From Actinokineospora alba (GTDB lineage Bacteria > Actinomycetota > Actinomycetes > Mycobacteriales > Pseudonocardiaceae), in NCBI RefSeq assembly GCF_004362515.1, contig NZ_SNXU01000001.1:2790001-2854000 (forward strand): 64,000 bases of DNA, written 5' to 3'. The notes beneath the pieces are model-generated. The model was not told where the DNA came from, did not search any database, and worked only from the letters and a program-made list of their open reading frames with translations. Positions within the stretch are counted from its first letter, which is position 1. The number at the start of each line of letters is the position of its first letter. Of this stretch, positions 19,116-28,671 are shown piece after piece. A program made the translations under genes and the position numbers.

Positions 19116-19778
19116 TCAGATAAGGCCCTGACGGAGCGCGTAGCCCACGGCGTGGGCGCGATTGCGCAGGTTGAGCCTGCTCAACATGTTGTGCAGAACG
19201 TTCTTGACCGTGCGTTCGGAGTAGATCAACCGCTCAGCGATCTCAGCCGTGTCCAGTCCGTCCGCGAGCAGCCGGATGACTTCCGTCTCTCGCTGGGACA
19301 GGCCGCTCAGTGTGAGGTCGCGCGGCGTGAGCGTGTTCTCCTGAAGGTTCTTGAGGCCCTGTAACACCGCGCCGAGCTGCTCAGCGGGAAGGTCGCCCCG
19401 GCCCTTGCGGGCGTCGGTGATGGCGCGCAGCAGCCGTGACCTGTTCGTCGCCTCCGATCGCGGCACCAGGACGACCAGGCCGTGCTCGATGGCGGACCAC
19501 AACTCGGCCTGGCGCAGGTCATCTGCGATCAGCACCAGTCGGGCCTTGGTCTCGGTGAGCAGCGTGTGCAGGCCGGCCTCTGGCACGGCGATGATCACAT
19601 CGGCCTGGCTCGTGTCGTCGACGATCTCGAGCCCTGAGACGTGGCTGAGCATCGCGATCAACCCCGAGGCGACGAGTGGGTCGCTCGCCTGAACAGACAG
19701 GCGAACTGCCGCGCGGCGGGCTTGGGAGGTCGTAGCTGAGCGGCGCGAGTCACTCGGCCAGGCGGTGTGGGGAGTCAT
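19116..19778 (-). CDS. LuxR-family transcriptional regulator
   Basis: A protein of 220 residues with a C-terminal GerE/LuxR helix-turn-helix: LSQRETEVIRLLADGLDTAE and then SERTVKNVLHNMLSRLNLRN. The N-terminal 130 residues have the length and alternating pattern of a receiver domain. The phosphate-accepting Asp and the Lys are not in recognisable positions, so it is likely an atypical, unphosphorylated regulator. It is transcribed divergently from the NB-ARC regulator at 20414. Confidence 0.88.
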   Translation of the reverse strand: MTPHTAWPSDSRRSATTSQARRAAVRLSVQASDPLVASGLIAMLSHVSGLEIVDDTSQADVIIAVPEAGLHTLLTETKARLVLIADDLRQAELWSAIEHGLVVLVPRSEATNRSRLLRAITDARKGRGDLPAEQLGAVLQGLKNLQENTLTPRDLTLSGLSQRETEVIRLLADGLDTAEIAERLIYSERTVKNVLHNMLSRLNLRNRAHAVGYALRQGLI

Positions 19779-20413
19779 GCGATTAGAGAACCCCGTGGTG
19801 GGCTAAATCACCAAGGCTTCTGGGGCGGCAGCCTTTGGTAGGCGGAAAGCTGCCGGTGCCATTGGGCCTGGTTTCGACCACCTCCGCGGGGCGCTCGGCC
19901 CGCTTGTCACGACGGTGTCCGAGCGGGTCCGTTGGTCACGGCGGTGGCTTCGCCGCTTGGGGGAGTGTTTTCCCAGGAAGGAGTGGGTACGGGGCGGTAC
20001 GTCGGCCAGGTCGTCCAGATCCGATCGAGGGGTGTCCGGAGCCTGCGGCGCACTCAGTCGGACACATCGTAGGGGAGCGATTAGGAAGACCTAGGATTCT
20101 TTTAATTATGACTTAATGCCTTTTTGTCTAATTCTGCGCTCTGTTATTGCGGCGGCGCATGTTCGGGTGAGGGAATGGGCACGTGATAGCCGGGAGGATG
20201 GTCGAAAAGTGTGCGCGTTCGCCCTCGAATGCGAGTTCGTTCGGGCAACGTCGACCTCCGGTTGGCGGCTTGCTGATCGCCCGAAAGGGTTAGCAGTCCG
20301 AGAGTCTGCCCAGATCAGGGCGTTGTGAGCGGTGGATGAGTGCGATTTGCGGCCATCTGGGGCGGTTGTGAGGATGTTTTTCCTCATTGGATTCCACCGG
20401 TTCAATACCCGCC
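19779..20413. promoter_or_regulatory. Divergent promoter region
   Basis: 635 bp between the LuxR (minus) and NB-ARC regulator (plus) genes, with no supported gene. A marked AT-rich pocket at about 20085-20130 (ATTCTTTTAATTATGACTTA) stands out in this GC-rich DNA and is a likely promoter zone. Confidence 0.45.
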
Positions 20414-22669
20414 GTGACCGATTTGTCAGACTCCACTTCCAATCCGTCGTTCGGCCAAGCCCTGTTGCGCTACCGGACCACACTGGGGCTGTCGCAGGCG
20501 GAGTTGGCCCGGTTGTCGGGATTGAGTGTGCGCGCGTTGCGTGAGCTCGAGCGCGGCCGGGCGGCCGCGGCGCAGGAGCGTTCGGCCGCACTGCTGGCGT
20601 CGGCTCTGGGGCTCGAGGGCGATGAGCGGGAGTCGTTCGTGTTGCTGGCGAAGGAGGGGAGGCGCCGGTCGGCGCGTTCTGGCAACCGGACGATGTTGTA
20701 CGCGTTGCCCACCGTGCCGGGTCTGGTCGGACGAGAACCTGAGCTTGAGCGGCTCTCCAGGGAAGCCAAGACCGGTGGCGTTGTCGTGGTGGCCGGGCCG
20801 CCTGGAGTCGGTAAGACCGTGCTTGCGGTGGCGGCCGCGGACCGGCTGGCGGCGCAGTTCCCGGACGGCTGCCTCGCACTCGACTTGCGGGGCGTCGACG
20901 ACCGGCCGATGAAGCCGGGCGTCGCTTTGGAACGGATGTTGACCGCGCTCGGCGTGCCGCCGAGCCGGATCCCGGCGGGGGATGGCGAGCGTGGCTCGTT
21001 GTACCGGACGCTGCTCCGCGACCGGCGGGTGTTGGTCGTGCTCGACAACGCCGCCGACGAGGCTCAGGTCCGGCCGCTGCTGGCCAGCGGCGAGCGCGGT
21101 CTGACGATCGTGACCTGCCGCCGCGTGCTGGCGGGCCTGGAGGCGGCGCGATGGCTGATGCTGCACGTGTTGCCTGCGGAGAGCGCGATCGACCTGCTCA
21201 CGTCCATCGTGGGTGAGGATCTTGTGCGGAACGAGCCGGAGGCGGCCAACGAGGTTGTCGCGTTGTGCGGCAGCCTGCCGCTCGCGGTGCGGATCGTGGG
21301 CAATCGGCTGGCGGCACGCAGGGGGTGGTCGCTGGCGCATCTGGTGCGGCAGCTGCGGGACGAGCGGATGCGGCTTGATTCGCTGTCGGCGGGTGATTTG
21401 CAGCTGCGTTCCGCGTTCGAGGTGTCGTTGCGGCGGCTGTCGCCTATGGCGCAGGTCGTATTCCGCCGCCTCGCGCTCATCCCCGGTGCGCACTTCGACC
21501 ACGACATGGCCGCGGTGTCCGTCGGGGTGGCCGTGGACAAGATCGATCTGTACCTGGACGAGCTGGTGGAGGCGTCCTTGCTCAATGTCACGTCGGCGTC
21601 GAGGCACTTGCAGTTCCACGACCTGCTCCGCCTGTTCGCGCGCGAGTGTCTCGCCAAGGACGAGCCTGAGCAGACCCGGAACCGCCTGCGCGACGCCCTC
21701 TACACGCATGTGCTCTGGAAGGCGTCCGCGGCAGGCCGGTTGGTCTACCCGGATGTGTCGTCGGTGCACCCGGACGGTCCATTCCTGTCACAGGCCGAGG
21801 CCAAGGAGTGGCTCGACAGCGAGGCGACGAACTGGCTGGCCGCGCAACGTGAGGTCGCCGCGCTCGGCAGGTACCGCGAGGCACTCGACTTCGCCTTGGC
21901 GATGCACCGCCATGTGCACGGCCGCGAACTGGAGTATCGCTGGGACGAGGTCTTCGAGATCGGTGTGCGAGCCGCGCGAGAGCTGGGCGACCAGGTCGCG
22001 GAGGTCGAGATGCTGACACAGCTCGCCTGGGCGCAGCTCCAGTGCCTCGACGACGGCCACTCCGCGCTCGCGTCGACCCGCGGGGCGCTGTCGCTCGCCC
22101 ACCAGATCGGCTATCAACGGGGGATCATGGTCGCGCACGCGTGCGCCGGGACGGTGCTGCTCAGTCTTGGCTGTCCGGAAGAAGGCATGAAGCACAACGT
22201 ACGAGCCTACGAGATGTCGATGGAATACGACTTCTTCGACGTCAGGTTCTCGATGGCGACCGCGTTGGCGACCGCGCTGCAGGTGGGCCGTCGGTTCGAG
22301 GAGGCCCTGGACGTGTACCGCACATTGCTGTCGGAGGCCGAGAGCCTGCTCGCCGACACGAACCGGGAAATGATCGTCAAGGTCATCCTCATGCTGCATA
22401 CGAACATGGGTGACTGCTTCGTGGGACTGGAGCGCTGGGCGCAGGCCGCACACCACTACCACGAGGCGGCGTCGCTGGTCATCGGGAGTGAGCCGGGCGA
22501 CCGTAGCGAGGCCGAACTCGCACTCTGTGAGGGCATCGCATGGCGCAAGGCCGGCGAGCACCAGCGCGCGAGAACTCGGCTGTCGCTCGCGCTCGACTTG
22601 CTCGTCGGACCCGCACACCACGATGACAGGGCACGAGCGGAGGCGGAGCTCGCGTTGCTGCCCGACTGA
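20414..22669 (+). CDS. XRE-NB-ARC-TPR (STAND) transcriptional regulator
   Basis: A protein of 751 residues. An XRE-type helix-turn-helix occupies roughly 13-55 (RTTLGLSQAELARLSGLSVR). An NB-ARC NTPase has Walker A VAGPPGVGKT at 126-135, Walker B RVLVVLDNAAD near 205, and CGSLPLAVRIVGNRLA. The C-terminal third is TPR-like and helical. Proteins of this build act as signal-gated regulators, often of secondary metabolism or differentiation. A TTG at 20387 would add 9 residues. The GTG at 20414 is preferred, although neither has a clear ribosome binding site. The gene probably forms a unit with the unknown gene and SDR that follow. Confidence 0.88.
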   Translation: MTDLSDSTSNPSFGQALLRYRTTLGLSQAELARLSGLSVRALRELERGRAAAAQERSAALLASALGLEGDERESFVLLAKEGRRRSARSGNRTMLYALPTVPGLVGREPELERLSREAKTGGVVVVAGPPGVGKTVLAVAAADRLAAQFPDGCLALDLRGVDDRPMKPGVALERMLTALGVPPSRIPAGDGERGSLYRTLLRDRRVLVVLDNAADEAQVRPLLASGERGLTIVTCRRVLAGLEAARWLMLHVLPAESAIDLLTSIVGEDLVRNEPEAANEVVALCGSLPLAVRIVGNRLAARRGWSLAHLVRQLRDERMRLDSLSAGDLQLRSAFEVSLRRLSPMAQVVFRRLALIPGAHFDHDMAAVSVGVAVDKIDLYLDELVEASLLNVTSASRHLQFHDLLRLFARECLAKDEPEQTRNRLRDALYTHVLWKASAAGRLVYPDVSSVHPDGPFLSQAEAKEWLDSEATNWLAAQREVAALGRYREALDFALAMHRHVHGRELEYRWDEVFEIGVRAARELGDQVAEVEMLTQLAWAQLQCLDDGHSALASTRGALSLAHQIGYQRGIMVAHACAGTVLLSLGCPEEGMKHNVRAYEMSMEYDFFDVRFSMATALATALQVGRRFEEALDVYRTLLSEAESLLADTNREMIVKVILMLHTNMGDCFVGLERWAQAAHHYHEAASLVIGSEPGDRSEAELALCEGIAWRKAGEHQRARTRLSLALDLLVGPAHHDDRARAEAELALLPD

Positions 22670-22860
22670 ACTTCAGGAGAACCACGGCTGAAGCGATGAT
22701 GCACGTTCGGACCAGCAACGATGCCCGAGTGTGCCTTCCGATCGCCCGTTGGAACACGCGCTCGTGGCCGATCGGGTCAGGATCGCTTGGCGTCATCGCC
22801 TGCTTCTCATCTGACCGTAGCTTGGGTTCACCAGCCCTGGCACGCCGTGGGGAGTACGCC

Positions 22861-24408
22861 GTGATGTCAATGTCTCCGGACGACTGGCAGCGTCCAATCG
22901 GCAGGCCATCCGCCCGGCTCATGGACGTGCGTTCGTGGTACGGCGTGGTCGCGACGGCTGAAGAACGCCACGTCGTGAACTCCGACCGGCGGGGCGCTGT
23001 CGTCACCCGGATCGACGGCGCCCAATCACTTGTGACCGCGTTCGACGCCGCGTCGACCGCGGTCACAAGTGATCTGCTGGGCCACGTCCCAAGCAACGGG
23101 CACGGCTGTGAGCAACGTCTGGGCGTGTACGTCCAACCATGCGGCACCCCCACGCTCACGCTGGGGCACGACGGCGTTCGGCTCGGTGACTCCATCCTGG
23201 TGGGCCTCGTCGGAGACCGGGCGCAGGTGAAGACCGCGCGTCTCCACACGATGCGTGATAAGGCTGCGCTTCGCATCGGGCTCAGCGACGCTGAACCTCG
23301 AGTGGTTTACGGCTTCGGCACGGGCGAGATGCGAGCGCGGACTGGTGACCGTGAGACGGTCGCGCGCGTCGACTCCGATGCCGCTCAGGTCGGATTCACT
23401 GACGACGTCGAGCTGCGGGTGACCAGGTCCGACCACGCCGAGGTCCGACGGCAGGGCACCACGTTCGTGCTGGACCCGGACACAGGGCGGACGAAATTCA
23501 CCTGTGCCGACGGCCTCGCCGAGATCGCCTCTCCGGCGGGATTCGACGTGCGCTGCGCCCGGACGGGATGGCGGGTCACCGCCTCCAGATCCCTGGTCAT
23601 GATCGAATCCTTTAACGGTCAGATGGCGCGCATCGTATGGAACCAACGCACCGGCGAGCTTGAGGCGCTCGTGTGCGCACACCGCACGCTGTCCACCAAG
23701 GAATGGCCGGCGGAAGTGCACGCATGCGATGACTGCGGCGAGGTGCCTGATGCGCTCTGGCGTGGGTCCGTGCTCGAGTTCGAGCTCGCGGGGCTACGTG
23801 TGCGTTGGTCAGACGGAACGCTGGAGGCCTCAGCGGGCGACGGACTCACCGTCTCCGGGGCATCGGCTGTGCGGGTGCGGTGGGGCGGCAAGAACCTCGC
23901 GATGGACGGTGAGCGCGTGTTGGTGAGCGACGTCGACGAGGACTGGTACGTGACCGCGGACGGTCGCCTCGCCACAGGGGCGAGCACAGTGTCCGCCGGT
24001 CGCGCGATCGACGGAACGTTGGAGCTGGCAGTCCGGTCGGCGGGCGACGATGAGACCACGTTGGTGTGGGCGCGCGGCGTGTGCCTCGATGACGGCCGCG
24101 GCTTGCGCATGGTGCTCGACGCGTCCGGTCGTGTCGTGTGCACTCCGACATCGCGGGCGGACCACAGCGTGATCGCATCACCGAGTGGCATCGTGAAGAT
24201 CACCGCGGAGACGGCGACCGTGGACCTCGCAGGCACTGGAGCGGTCCGGTTGCGCGACTCCGGCGTGGAGTCCGGGTTGGCTCAGGTGATCGCGCACTCG
24301 CACAGGTCTGGCCGGGGGCAGCATGCGACGATCACGTGCTACGAACTGTTCTCGCTTGCCCCTGTCTGCTCCGCATCCACACTCCCGTTCGAAGAAGGTT
24401 TGCCATGA
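22861..24408 (+). CDS. Beta-rich protein of unknown function
   Basis: A protein of 515 residues from the GTG at 22861 (GGGGAG 6 nt before it). The frame is open back to 22696, but that extension has poor coding character. It consists of short beta strands with many small repeats of the kind GxVxVxxDGRxLxxxxS and no catalytic motif I recognise. No signal peptide or membrane segment is apparent. A perfect 16-bp inverted repeat (23025-23073) lies within the first 70 codons, so the real start could be further downstream. Its stop overlaps the SDR start by 4 bp, so the two are coupled. A carbohydrate- or ligand-binding role is only a guess. Confidence 0.6.
   Translation: MMSMSPDDWQRPIGRPSARLMDVRSWYGVVATAEERHVVNSDRRGAVVTRIDGAQSLVTAFDAASTAVTSDLLGHVPSNGHGCEQRLGVYVQPCGTPTLTLGHDGVRLGDSILVGLVGDRAQVKTARLHTMRDKAALRIGLSDAEPRVVYGFGTGEMRARTGDRETVARVDSDAAQVGFTDDVELRVTRSDHAEVRRQGTTFVLDPDTGRTKFTCADGLAEIASPAGFDVRCARTGWRVTASRSLVMIESFNGQMARIVWNQRTGELEALVCAHRTLSTKEWPAEVHACDDCGEVPDALWRGSVLEFELAGLRVRWSDGTLEASAGDGLTVSGASAVRVRWGGKNLAMDGERVLVSDVDEDWYVTADGRLATGASTVSAGRAIDGTLELAVRSAGDDETTLVWARGVCLDDGRGLRMVLDASGRVVCTPTSRADHSVIASPSGIVKITAETATVDLAGTGAVRLRDSGVESGLAQVIAHSHRSGRGQHATITCYELFSLAPVCSASTLPFEEGLP
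23025..23073. repeat. Perfect 16-bp inverted repeat
   Basis: ATCACTTGTGACCGCG (23025-23040) and its exact complement (23058-23073) are separated by 17 nt. It lies inside the 5' part of the unknown gene. It could be an operator for a dimeric regulator or an RNA hairpin. Confidence 0.75.
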
Positions 24409-25190
24409 ACAGATACCAAGACAAGTCCGTGATCATCACAGGCGCCGCAGGCGCTATCGGCGTGGCTGTCGCAAAACGGCTCGGGCAGGAAGGGGCCAGG
24501 CTCCTGCTGGTCGGCAGCGGTCGCACGCCGCTCACGGAGGCGGTGTTCGCCGTCGAGAGTACGGGTGGGAAGTGCGCGACAGTAGAGGTCGACGTTACGA
24601 CATCGGATGGCGTACAAGCCTATCTGGCCGCCGCCGGCTCTACGTTCGGCCGCGTCGACGTCCTCATCAATCTGGCCGGGATCGAGGGGCACATCGCTCC
24701 GCTGACCGAGCAGGACGATGACTCCTTCGACCGGGTGCTGCTCACCAACACGCGATCGGTCTACCTGGGGATCAAGCACGCGGCACCCATCATGATCGAG
24801 CAGGGCGGCGGAGTGATCATCAATATGTCGTCGGCCGCAGGGGTGATGGGCATGCCGCTGTTCGGCCCTTACGTGGCAAGCAAACACGCAGTGCTCGGTC
24901 TCACCAAGAGCGCCGCATCCGAACTCGGCCCGTACAATGTGCGTGTGGCCGCGGTAATGCCGGGTCCTATCGATTCGCCGATGATCGAACGGCTCGAGCA
25001 GGGGGCGGCCAAGGTGCTCGGGTCAGTCGAGGCGGTGCGGGCCGCCTACACCGGGCTGGCCGCGGACAGGCGTTACGGGACCGTGGACGAAGTCGCGGCG
25101 GCGGTGGCCTTCATTGGCAGCGACGAGGCCTCCCACATGCACGGAACCTACCTGCGCGTCGACGGCGGTATGTCAGCGCTGTCAGCCTGA
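24405..25190 (+). CDS. Short-chain dehydrogenase/reductase
   Basis: A classical SDR of 261 residues. It has a nucleotide-binding TGAAGAIG at 12-19 and a NLAG motif at 89-92 (usually NNAG). The catalytic Ser is in INMSSAAG near 142, with Tyr156 and Lys160 in YVASKHA. The C-terminus GTYLRVDGGMSA is typical. Asp63 in EVDVT binds the adenine ring. The ATG is preceded by GAAGAAGG and overlaps the upstream stop. It should oxidise or reduce a hydroxyl/keto group with NAD(P); the substrate is unknown. Confidence 0.95.
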   Translation: MNRYQDKSVIITGAAGAIGVAVAKRLGQEGARLLLVGSGRTPLTEAVFAVESTGGKCATVEVDVTTSDGVQAYLAAAGSTFGRVDVLINLAGIEGHIAPLTEQDDDSFDRVLLTNTRSVYLGIKHAAPIMIEQGGGVIINMSSAAGVMGMPLFGPYVASKHAVLGLTKSAASELGPYNVRVAAVMPGPIDSPMIERLEQGAAKVLGSVEAVRAAYTGLAADRRYGTVDEVAAAVAFIGSDEASHMHGTYLRVDGGMSALSA

Positions 25191-25210
25191 TCCCGCCCAG
25201 AAGCCCAAGG

Positions 25211-25603
25211 TCAGTAACCGAAGTTCTGGGTCCACCAGTGTCCGTCGGCGTTGTGCAGCAGGCCAACGCCGATTACCCGGAACTCGGGGTTGAGGATGTT
25301 GGCCCGGTGGGGACGACTACGCAGCCAAGCCTCCATCACCCGGTGCGGTGTCTCCTGCCCGAACGCGACGTTTTCCCCGGCCGGGTCTGGAAACCCTTCA
25401 GCCATCATGCGTTCGAACGGGTCCGGACAACGCGTCAGTTGGTGAGCCAGTACGCGTTGTGCGGCCATATCCGCGCAGTGCCGGCGGGACGAGCGGCGCA
25501 GCCGCTCGTCCCGCGTCAGCGCACCTAGCCCATTTCGGGACCTGATGGTGTTGACGAGGCGCGCGACGCGGTCCTCGAACCTTCTGCGTTCGGGTTCTCT
25601 CAT
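25211..25603 (-). CDS. CAP (SCP/PR-1) domain protein
   Basis: A protein of 130 residues made of one CAP domain, related to bacterial YkwD. Signatures are HCADMAAQRVLAHQL, GENVAFGQE, AWLRSRPHRANILNPEFRVI and the C-terminal WWTQNFGY. Most bacterial relatives are exported, yet this start (ATG at 25603) gives no signal peptide. A longer frame to 25792 adds only arginine-rich sequence that is not a convincing signal, and a GTG near 25648 is another option. It is convergent with the SDR gene, with 20 bp between stops. Confidence 0.8.
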   Translation of the reverse strand: MREPERRRFEDRVARLVNTIRSRNGLGALTRDERLRRSSRRHCADMAAQRVLAHQLTRCPDPFERMMAEGFPDPAGENVAFGQETPHRVMEAWLRSRPHRANILNPEFRVIGVGLLHNADGHWWTQNFGY

Positions 25604-26028
25604 CCGTATGCGCCCTGCGCCGTCCCTGGTCCCACTCAGCTCCACATAACGAGAGCATCGGCGGCCGACTCCCCTGCGAGCCGGCCGCCGACGGGCACAC
25701 CGAGTCCCCGCACTCCTGTTGGCGGAAGGAGGGCGAACCGAATCCGGATCGGGTGCCGCTGGACCAGCGTGTTCGACTGCGTGGCAGAGCACAATCCCGG
25801 TGGATCACCATTGCCCGTCTTCTTCGCGGAATTGCCCGGAACACACCGCCCACGGCGGCGTGAAGGGCACGGTTTCCCCCACGAGGTCGATTCTGCGTAA
25901 GGCTTGCTTAAGCATGGGACACAGTTCGTTTCACCTCCTCGATCACCAGCGGATTCGAGGGATCATGCAGAGATACCGCAAGAACGACGGTGGAGGTTGC
26001 CGAAACCTCCACTGTGGAGGGAGCCGCT
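25604..26028. promoter_or_regulatory. Divergent intergenic region
   Basis: About 425 bp between the CAP gene (minus) and the trehalose-phosphatase fusion (plus). It is somewhat AT-richer around 25890-25960. A short inverted repeat (GGAGGTT/AACCTCC, 25992-26009) lies just before the plus-strand gene. No gene is supported. Confidence 0.4.
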
Positions 26029-28593
26029 GTGACCGCTGCAACGACCATTCCCGACGTCGCCTCCGGTGGCGGTCGGCGCCTTCCGGTCGAGCTGAGACGG
26101 GCGCTCACGACGCTCGCCCGCACACCGCACCTGTTGGTGGCGTGTGATTACGACGGGACGCTGGCACCGATCGTGGACGACCCGGAGCAGGCGCTACCGC
26201 GACCGGAGTCGGTTGCGGCCCTGCGTTCCCTGGCAGGCCTGCACGAGACGACCTCGGCTGTGATCTCCGGTCGTTCACTGCGTGATCTCGCGACGCTCTC
26301 CCGCCTGCCCGCCGAGGTCCACCTGGTCGGATCGCACGGCTCGGAGTTCGACATCGGTTTCGTCCACGAGCTACCCGAGGAGGCTCGAGATGTTCTCGGC
26401 CGGGTCCGGGTGGCGTTGGAGGCGCTGTTCCGCGCGACTCCCGGACTGCTGGTCGAGGTGAAACCAGCCAGTGTGGCACTGCACTACCGGCGCTGCGACC
26501 CCGCGGTCGCGCAGCGGGTGCTGGCCGTCCTGCGGTCTGGTCTGTGCGCCTGGGAAGACGTGCACGTGTCCGAGGGCAAGGCCGTGATCGAGTTCACCGT
26601 GGTGGAGACCGACAAGGGCCGTGCGCTGGACATCCTGCGCCACCGCGTCGGGGCCACCGCGGCGATCTTTCTGGGTGACGACGTGACGGACGAGAAAGCG
26701 TTCGCGCGCCTTACCGGTCCGGACATCGGCATCCGCGTGGGCGCGGGCGAGTCGCTCGCGACGTACTTCGTGGAAGACACGACAGACGCGGCGACAATTC
26801 TGGCGTTCCTGCTGGAGGAACGCCAAGCGTGGCTGAACGGCGACCAGGCCGTGCCGATCGAGCGGCTGACCATGCTCGCGAACGAGCGGTCGGTCGCGCT
26901 GGTGACGCCGGACGCCAAGGTGAACTGGCTGTGCCACCCCGAGCCGGACTCCGCCGCGATCTTCGCCGATCTGTTGGGCGGTCCGGCCGCGGGCCACTTC
27001 TCGATCAAGCCGGAGCACGGTTCGCTGCCGTTGGGCCAGCGCTACCTGCCGGGCACGATGATCGTGGAAACCCGCTGGTCGCGGTTGCTCGTGACGGACT
27101 ACCTGGAGCACGACCTCGCCGCGCACCGGACGGACCTCGTGCGGCGAATCTCCGGGTCGACGAACGCGGTGATCACGTTCGCGCCGCGACCGGAGTTCGG
27201 CCAGGTACCCGTCAAGTTGCGGCACGTTCAAGAAGGTCTGCGAGTGCTCGGCACTTCGGAGCCGATGGTGCTGCGCTCTCCTGGCGTGGAGTGGAAGATC
27301 ACCTCCGACGGCGTGCACGAGACGGCACACGCCGTTGTCCGTCCACGGGAAGGTGTGCCGGTGCTGCTGGAGTTGCGCTGCGGTACCGATGACCTGTCCG
27401 AGTCCGTTGTGGACGAGCCAACGCGGCACATGCGCGCGATCGCATACTGGTCGGACTGGGCGGCCGGACTGACGCTGCCGACCGTGCAGCGCGATCTGGT
27501 GCTGCGGTCGGCGCTGACGCTACGCGGGCTGGTGCACAAGGACTCCGGCTCGATCATGGCGGCGGCCACCACGTCACTGCCGGAGGAACTCGGCGGTGTC
27601 CGCAACTGGGACTACCGCTACTGCTGGCTGCGTGACGGCGCGATGACCGCCGCGGCACTGGTGTCGGTGGGCTCGCTGGCCGAGGCGGACGGCTTCCTGG
27701 CGTGGCTGCAGGGCGTGCTGGAAACCATTCCGAGCCCGGAGCGTCTGCATCCGCTGTACACGCTGCACGGCACCCAGCTCGGCGTCGAGGCCGTGATCGA
27801 CACACTGCCTGGCTACGCGGGCTCCCGCCCGGTGCGCGTCGGCAACCTCGCCAACCAACAGGTACAGCTAGACGTGTTCGGACCGGTCGTCGACCTCGTG
27901 GTGTCCTTGGCCACCGCCCGCGGATCTCTTTTGGACGCGGACTGGCGCATGGTCCGGGCGATGGCCGAGGCGGTGTCACGCCGCTGGCACGAGCCGGACC
28001 ACGGCATCTGGGAGGAACGGCACGCGCCGCGCCACCACGTCTACTCGAAGGTCATGTGCTGGCTTACCATCGACCGCGCGATCAAGCTCGGCGCACAGTT
28101 CGGCCGTGACATCGACCCGTTGTGGGCGCCGCTTCGCGACACGATCGCCACCGATGTGCTGAAGAACGGCTGGAACGACAAGGCCCAGTCGTTCACCACC
28201 GCGTATGACGGCGACGACCTGGACGCGGCCTCGCTGTTCGTGGGTCTGTCCGGGCTGATCGACCCGACCGACAAGCGGTTCCAGTCGACGGTCACCGCGA
28301 TCGAGGCGTCGTTGCGGTCGGGGAGCACGGTATACCGCTACCGGCGGGACGACGGTCTGCCAGGCGATGAGGGCGGCTTCCACCTGTGCGCGGCCTGGAT
28401 GATCGAGGCCTATCTGCTCACCGGCCGCCGTACCGAGGCCGAGGAGCTGTTCGGTCAGATCGTCGCCGCCGCGGGCCCCACGGGTCTGCTGCCCGAGGAG
28501 TACGACCCTGTGGCCGAGCGCTCGCTGGGCAACCACCCACAGGCATACTCGCACCTGGGCCTCATCCGCTGCGCCCAACTGCTTTCCCAGTGA
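26029..28593 (+). CDS. otsB: Trehalose-6-phosphate phosphatase / GH15 glycosidase fusion
   Basis: A protein of 854 residues. Residues about 25-260 are an OtsB-type HAD phosphatase: nucleophile motif DYDGT at 40-44, SGRSLRDL, GSHGSEFD and the metal site LGDDVTDEKAF. Residues about 270-850 are a glycoside hydrolase family 15 (glucoamylase/trehalase-like) domain, with RNWDYRYCWLRDGAMT, GIWEERHAPRHHVYSKVMCW bearing a catalytic Glu, LLPEEYDP and NHPQAYSHLGLI. The first activity would release trehalose from its phosphate and the second would hydrolyse trehalose or another alpha-glucoside. The two together suggest turnover of trehalose in one polypeptide. The GTG at 26029 is chosen because GGAGGG lies 7 nt before it. 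The in-frame GTG at 25990 lacks this. A terminator hairpin follows. Confidence 0.93.
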   Translation: MTAATTIPDVASGGGRRLPVELRRALTTLARTPHLLVACDYDGTLAPIVDDPEQALPRPESVAALRSLAGLHETTSAVISGRSLRDLATLSRLPAEVHLVGSHGSEFDIGFVHELPEEARDVLGRVRVALEALFRATPGLLVEVKPASVALHYRRCDPAVAQRVLAVLRSGLCAWEDVHVSEGKAVIEFTVVETDKGRALDILRHRVGATAAIFLGDDVTDEKAFARLTGPDIGIRVGAGESLATYFVEDTTDAATILAFLLEERQAWLNGDQAVPIERLTMLANERSVALVTPDAKVNWLCHPEPDSAAIFADLLGGPAAGHFSIKPEHGSLPLGQRYLPGTMIVETRWSRLLVTDYLEHDLAAHRTDLVRRISGSTNAVITFAPRPEFGQVPVKLRHVQEGLRVLGTSEPMVLRSPGVEWKITSDGVHETAHAVVRPREGVPVLLELRCGTDDLSESVVDEPTRHMRAIAYWSDWAAGLTLPTVQRDLVLRSALTLRGLVHKDSGSIMAAATTSLPEELGGVRNWDYRYCWLRDGAMTAAALVSVGSLAEADGFLAWLQGVLETIPSPERLHPLYTLHGTQLGVEAVIDTLPGYAGSRPVRVGNLANQQVQLDVFGPVVDLVVSLATARGSLLDADWRMVRAMAEAVSRRWHEPDHGIWEERHAPRHHVYSKVMCWLTIDRAIKLGAQFGRDIDPLWAPLRDTIATDVLKNGWNDKAQSFTTAYDGDDLDAASLFVGLSGLIDPTDKRFQSTVTAIEASLRSGSTVYRYRRDDGLPGDEGGFHLCAAWMIEAYLLTGRRTEAEELFGQIVAAAGPTGLLPEEYDPVAERSLGNHPQAYSHLGLIRCAQLLSQ

Positions 28594-28619
28594 TCTGACC
28601 GGCGAGGCCTGAAGTCGAA

Positions 28620-28650
28620 ATGGGCGGTGCCGCGAGCCGGCACCGCCCAT
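28620..28650. terminator. Terminator hairpin after the trehalose gene
   Basis: ATGGGCGGTGCCG (28620-28632) pairs perfectly with CGGCACCGCCCAT (28638-28650) around a 5-nt loop, 27 nt after the stop. The convergent gene on the other side may share it. Confidence 0.85.
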
Positions 28651-28671
28651 GTTCGCTTATCCGATAGGAAA

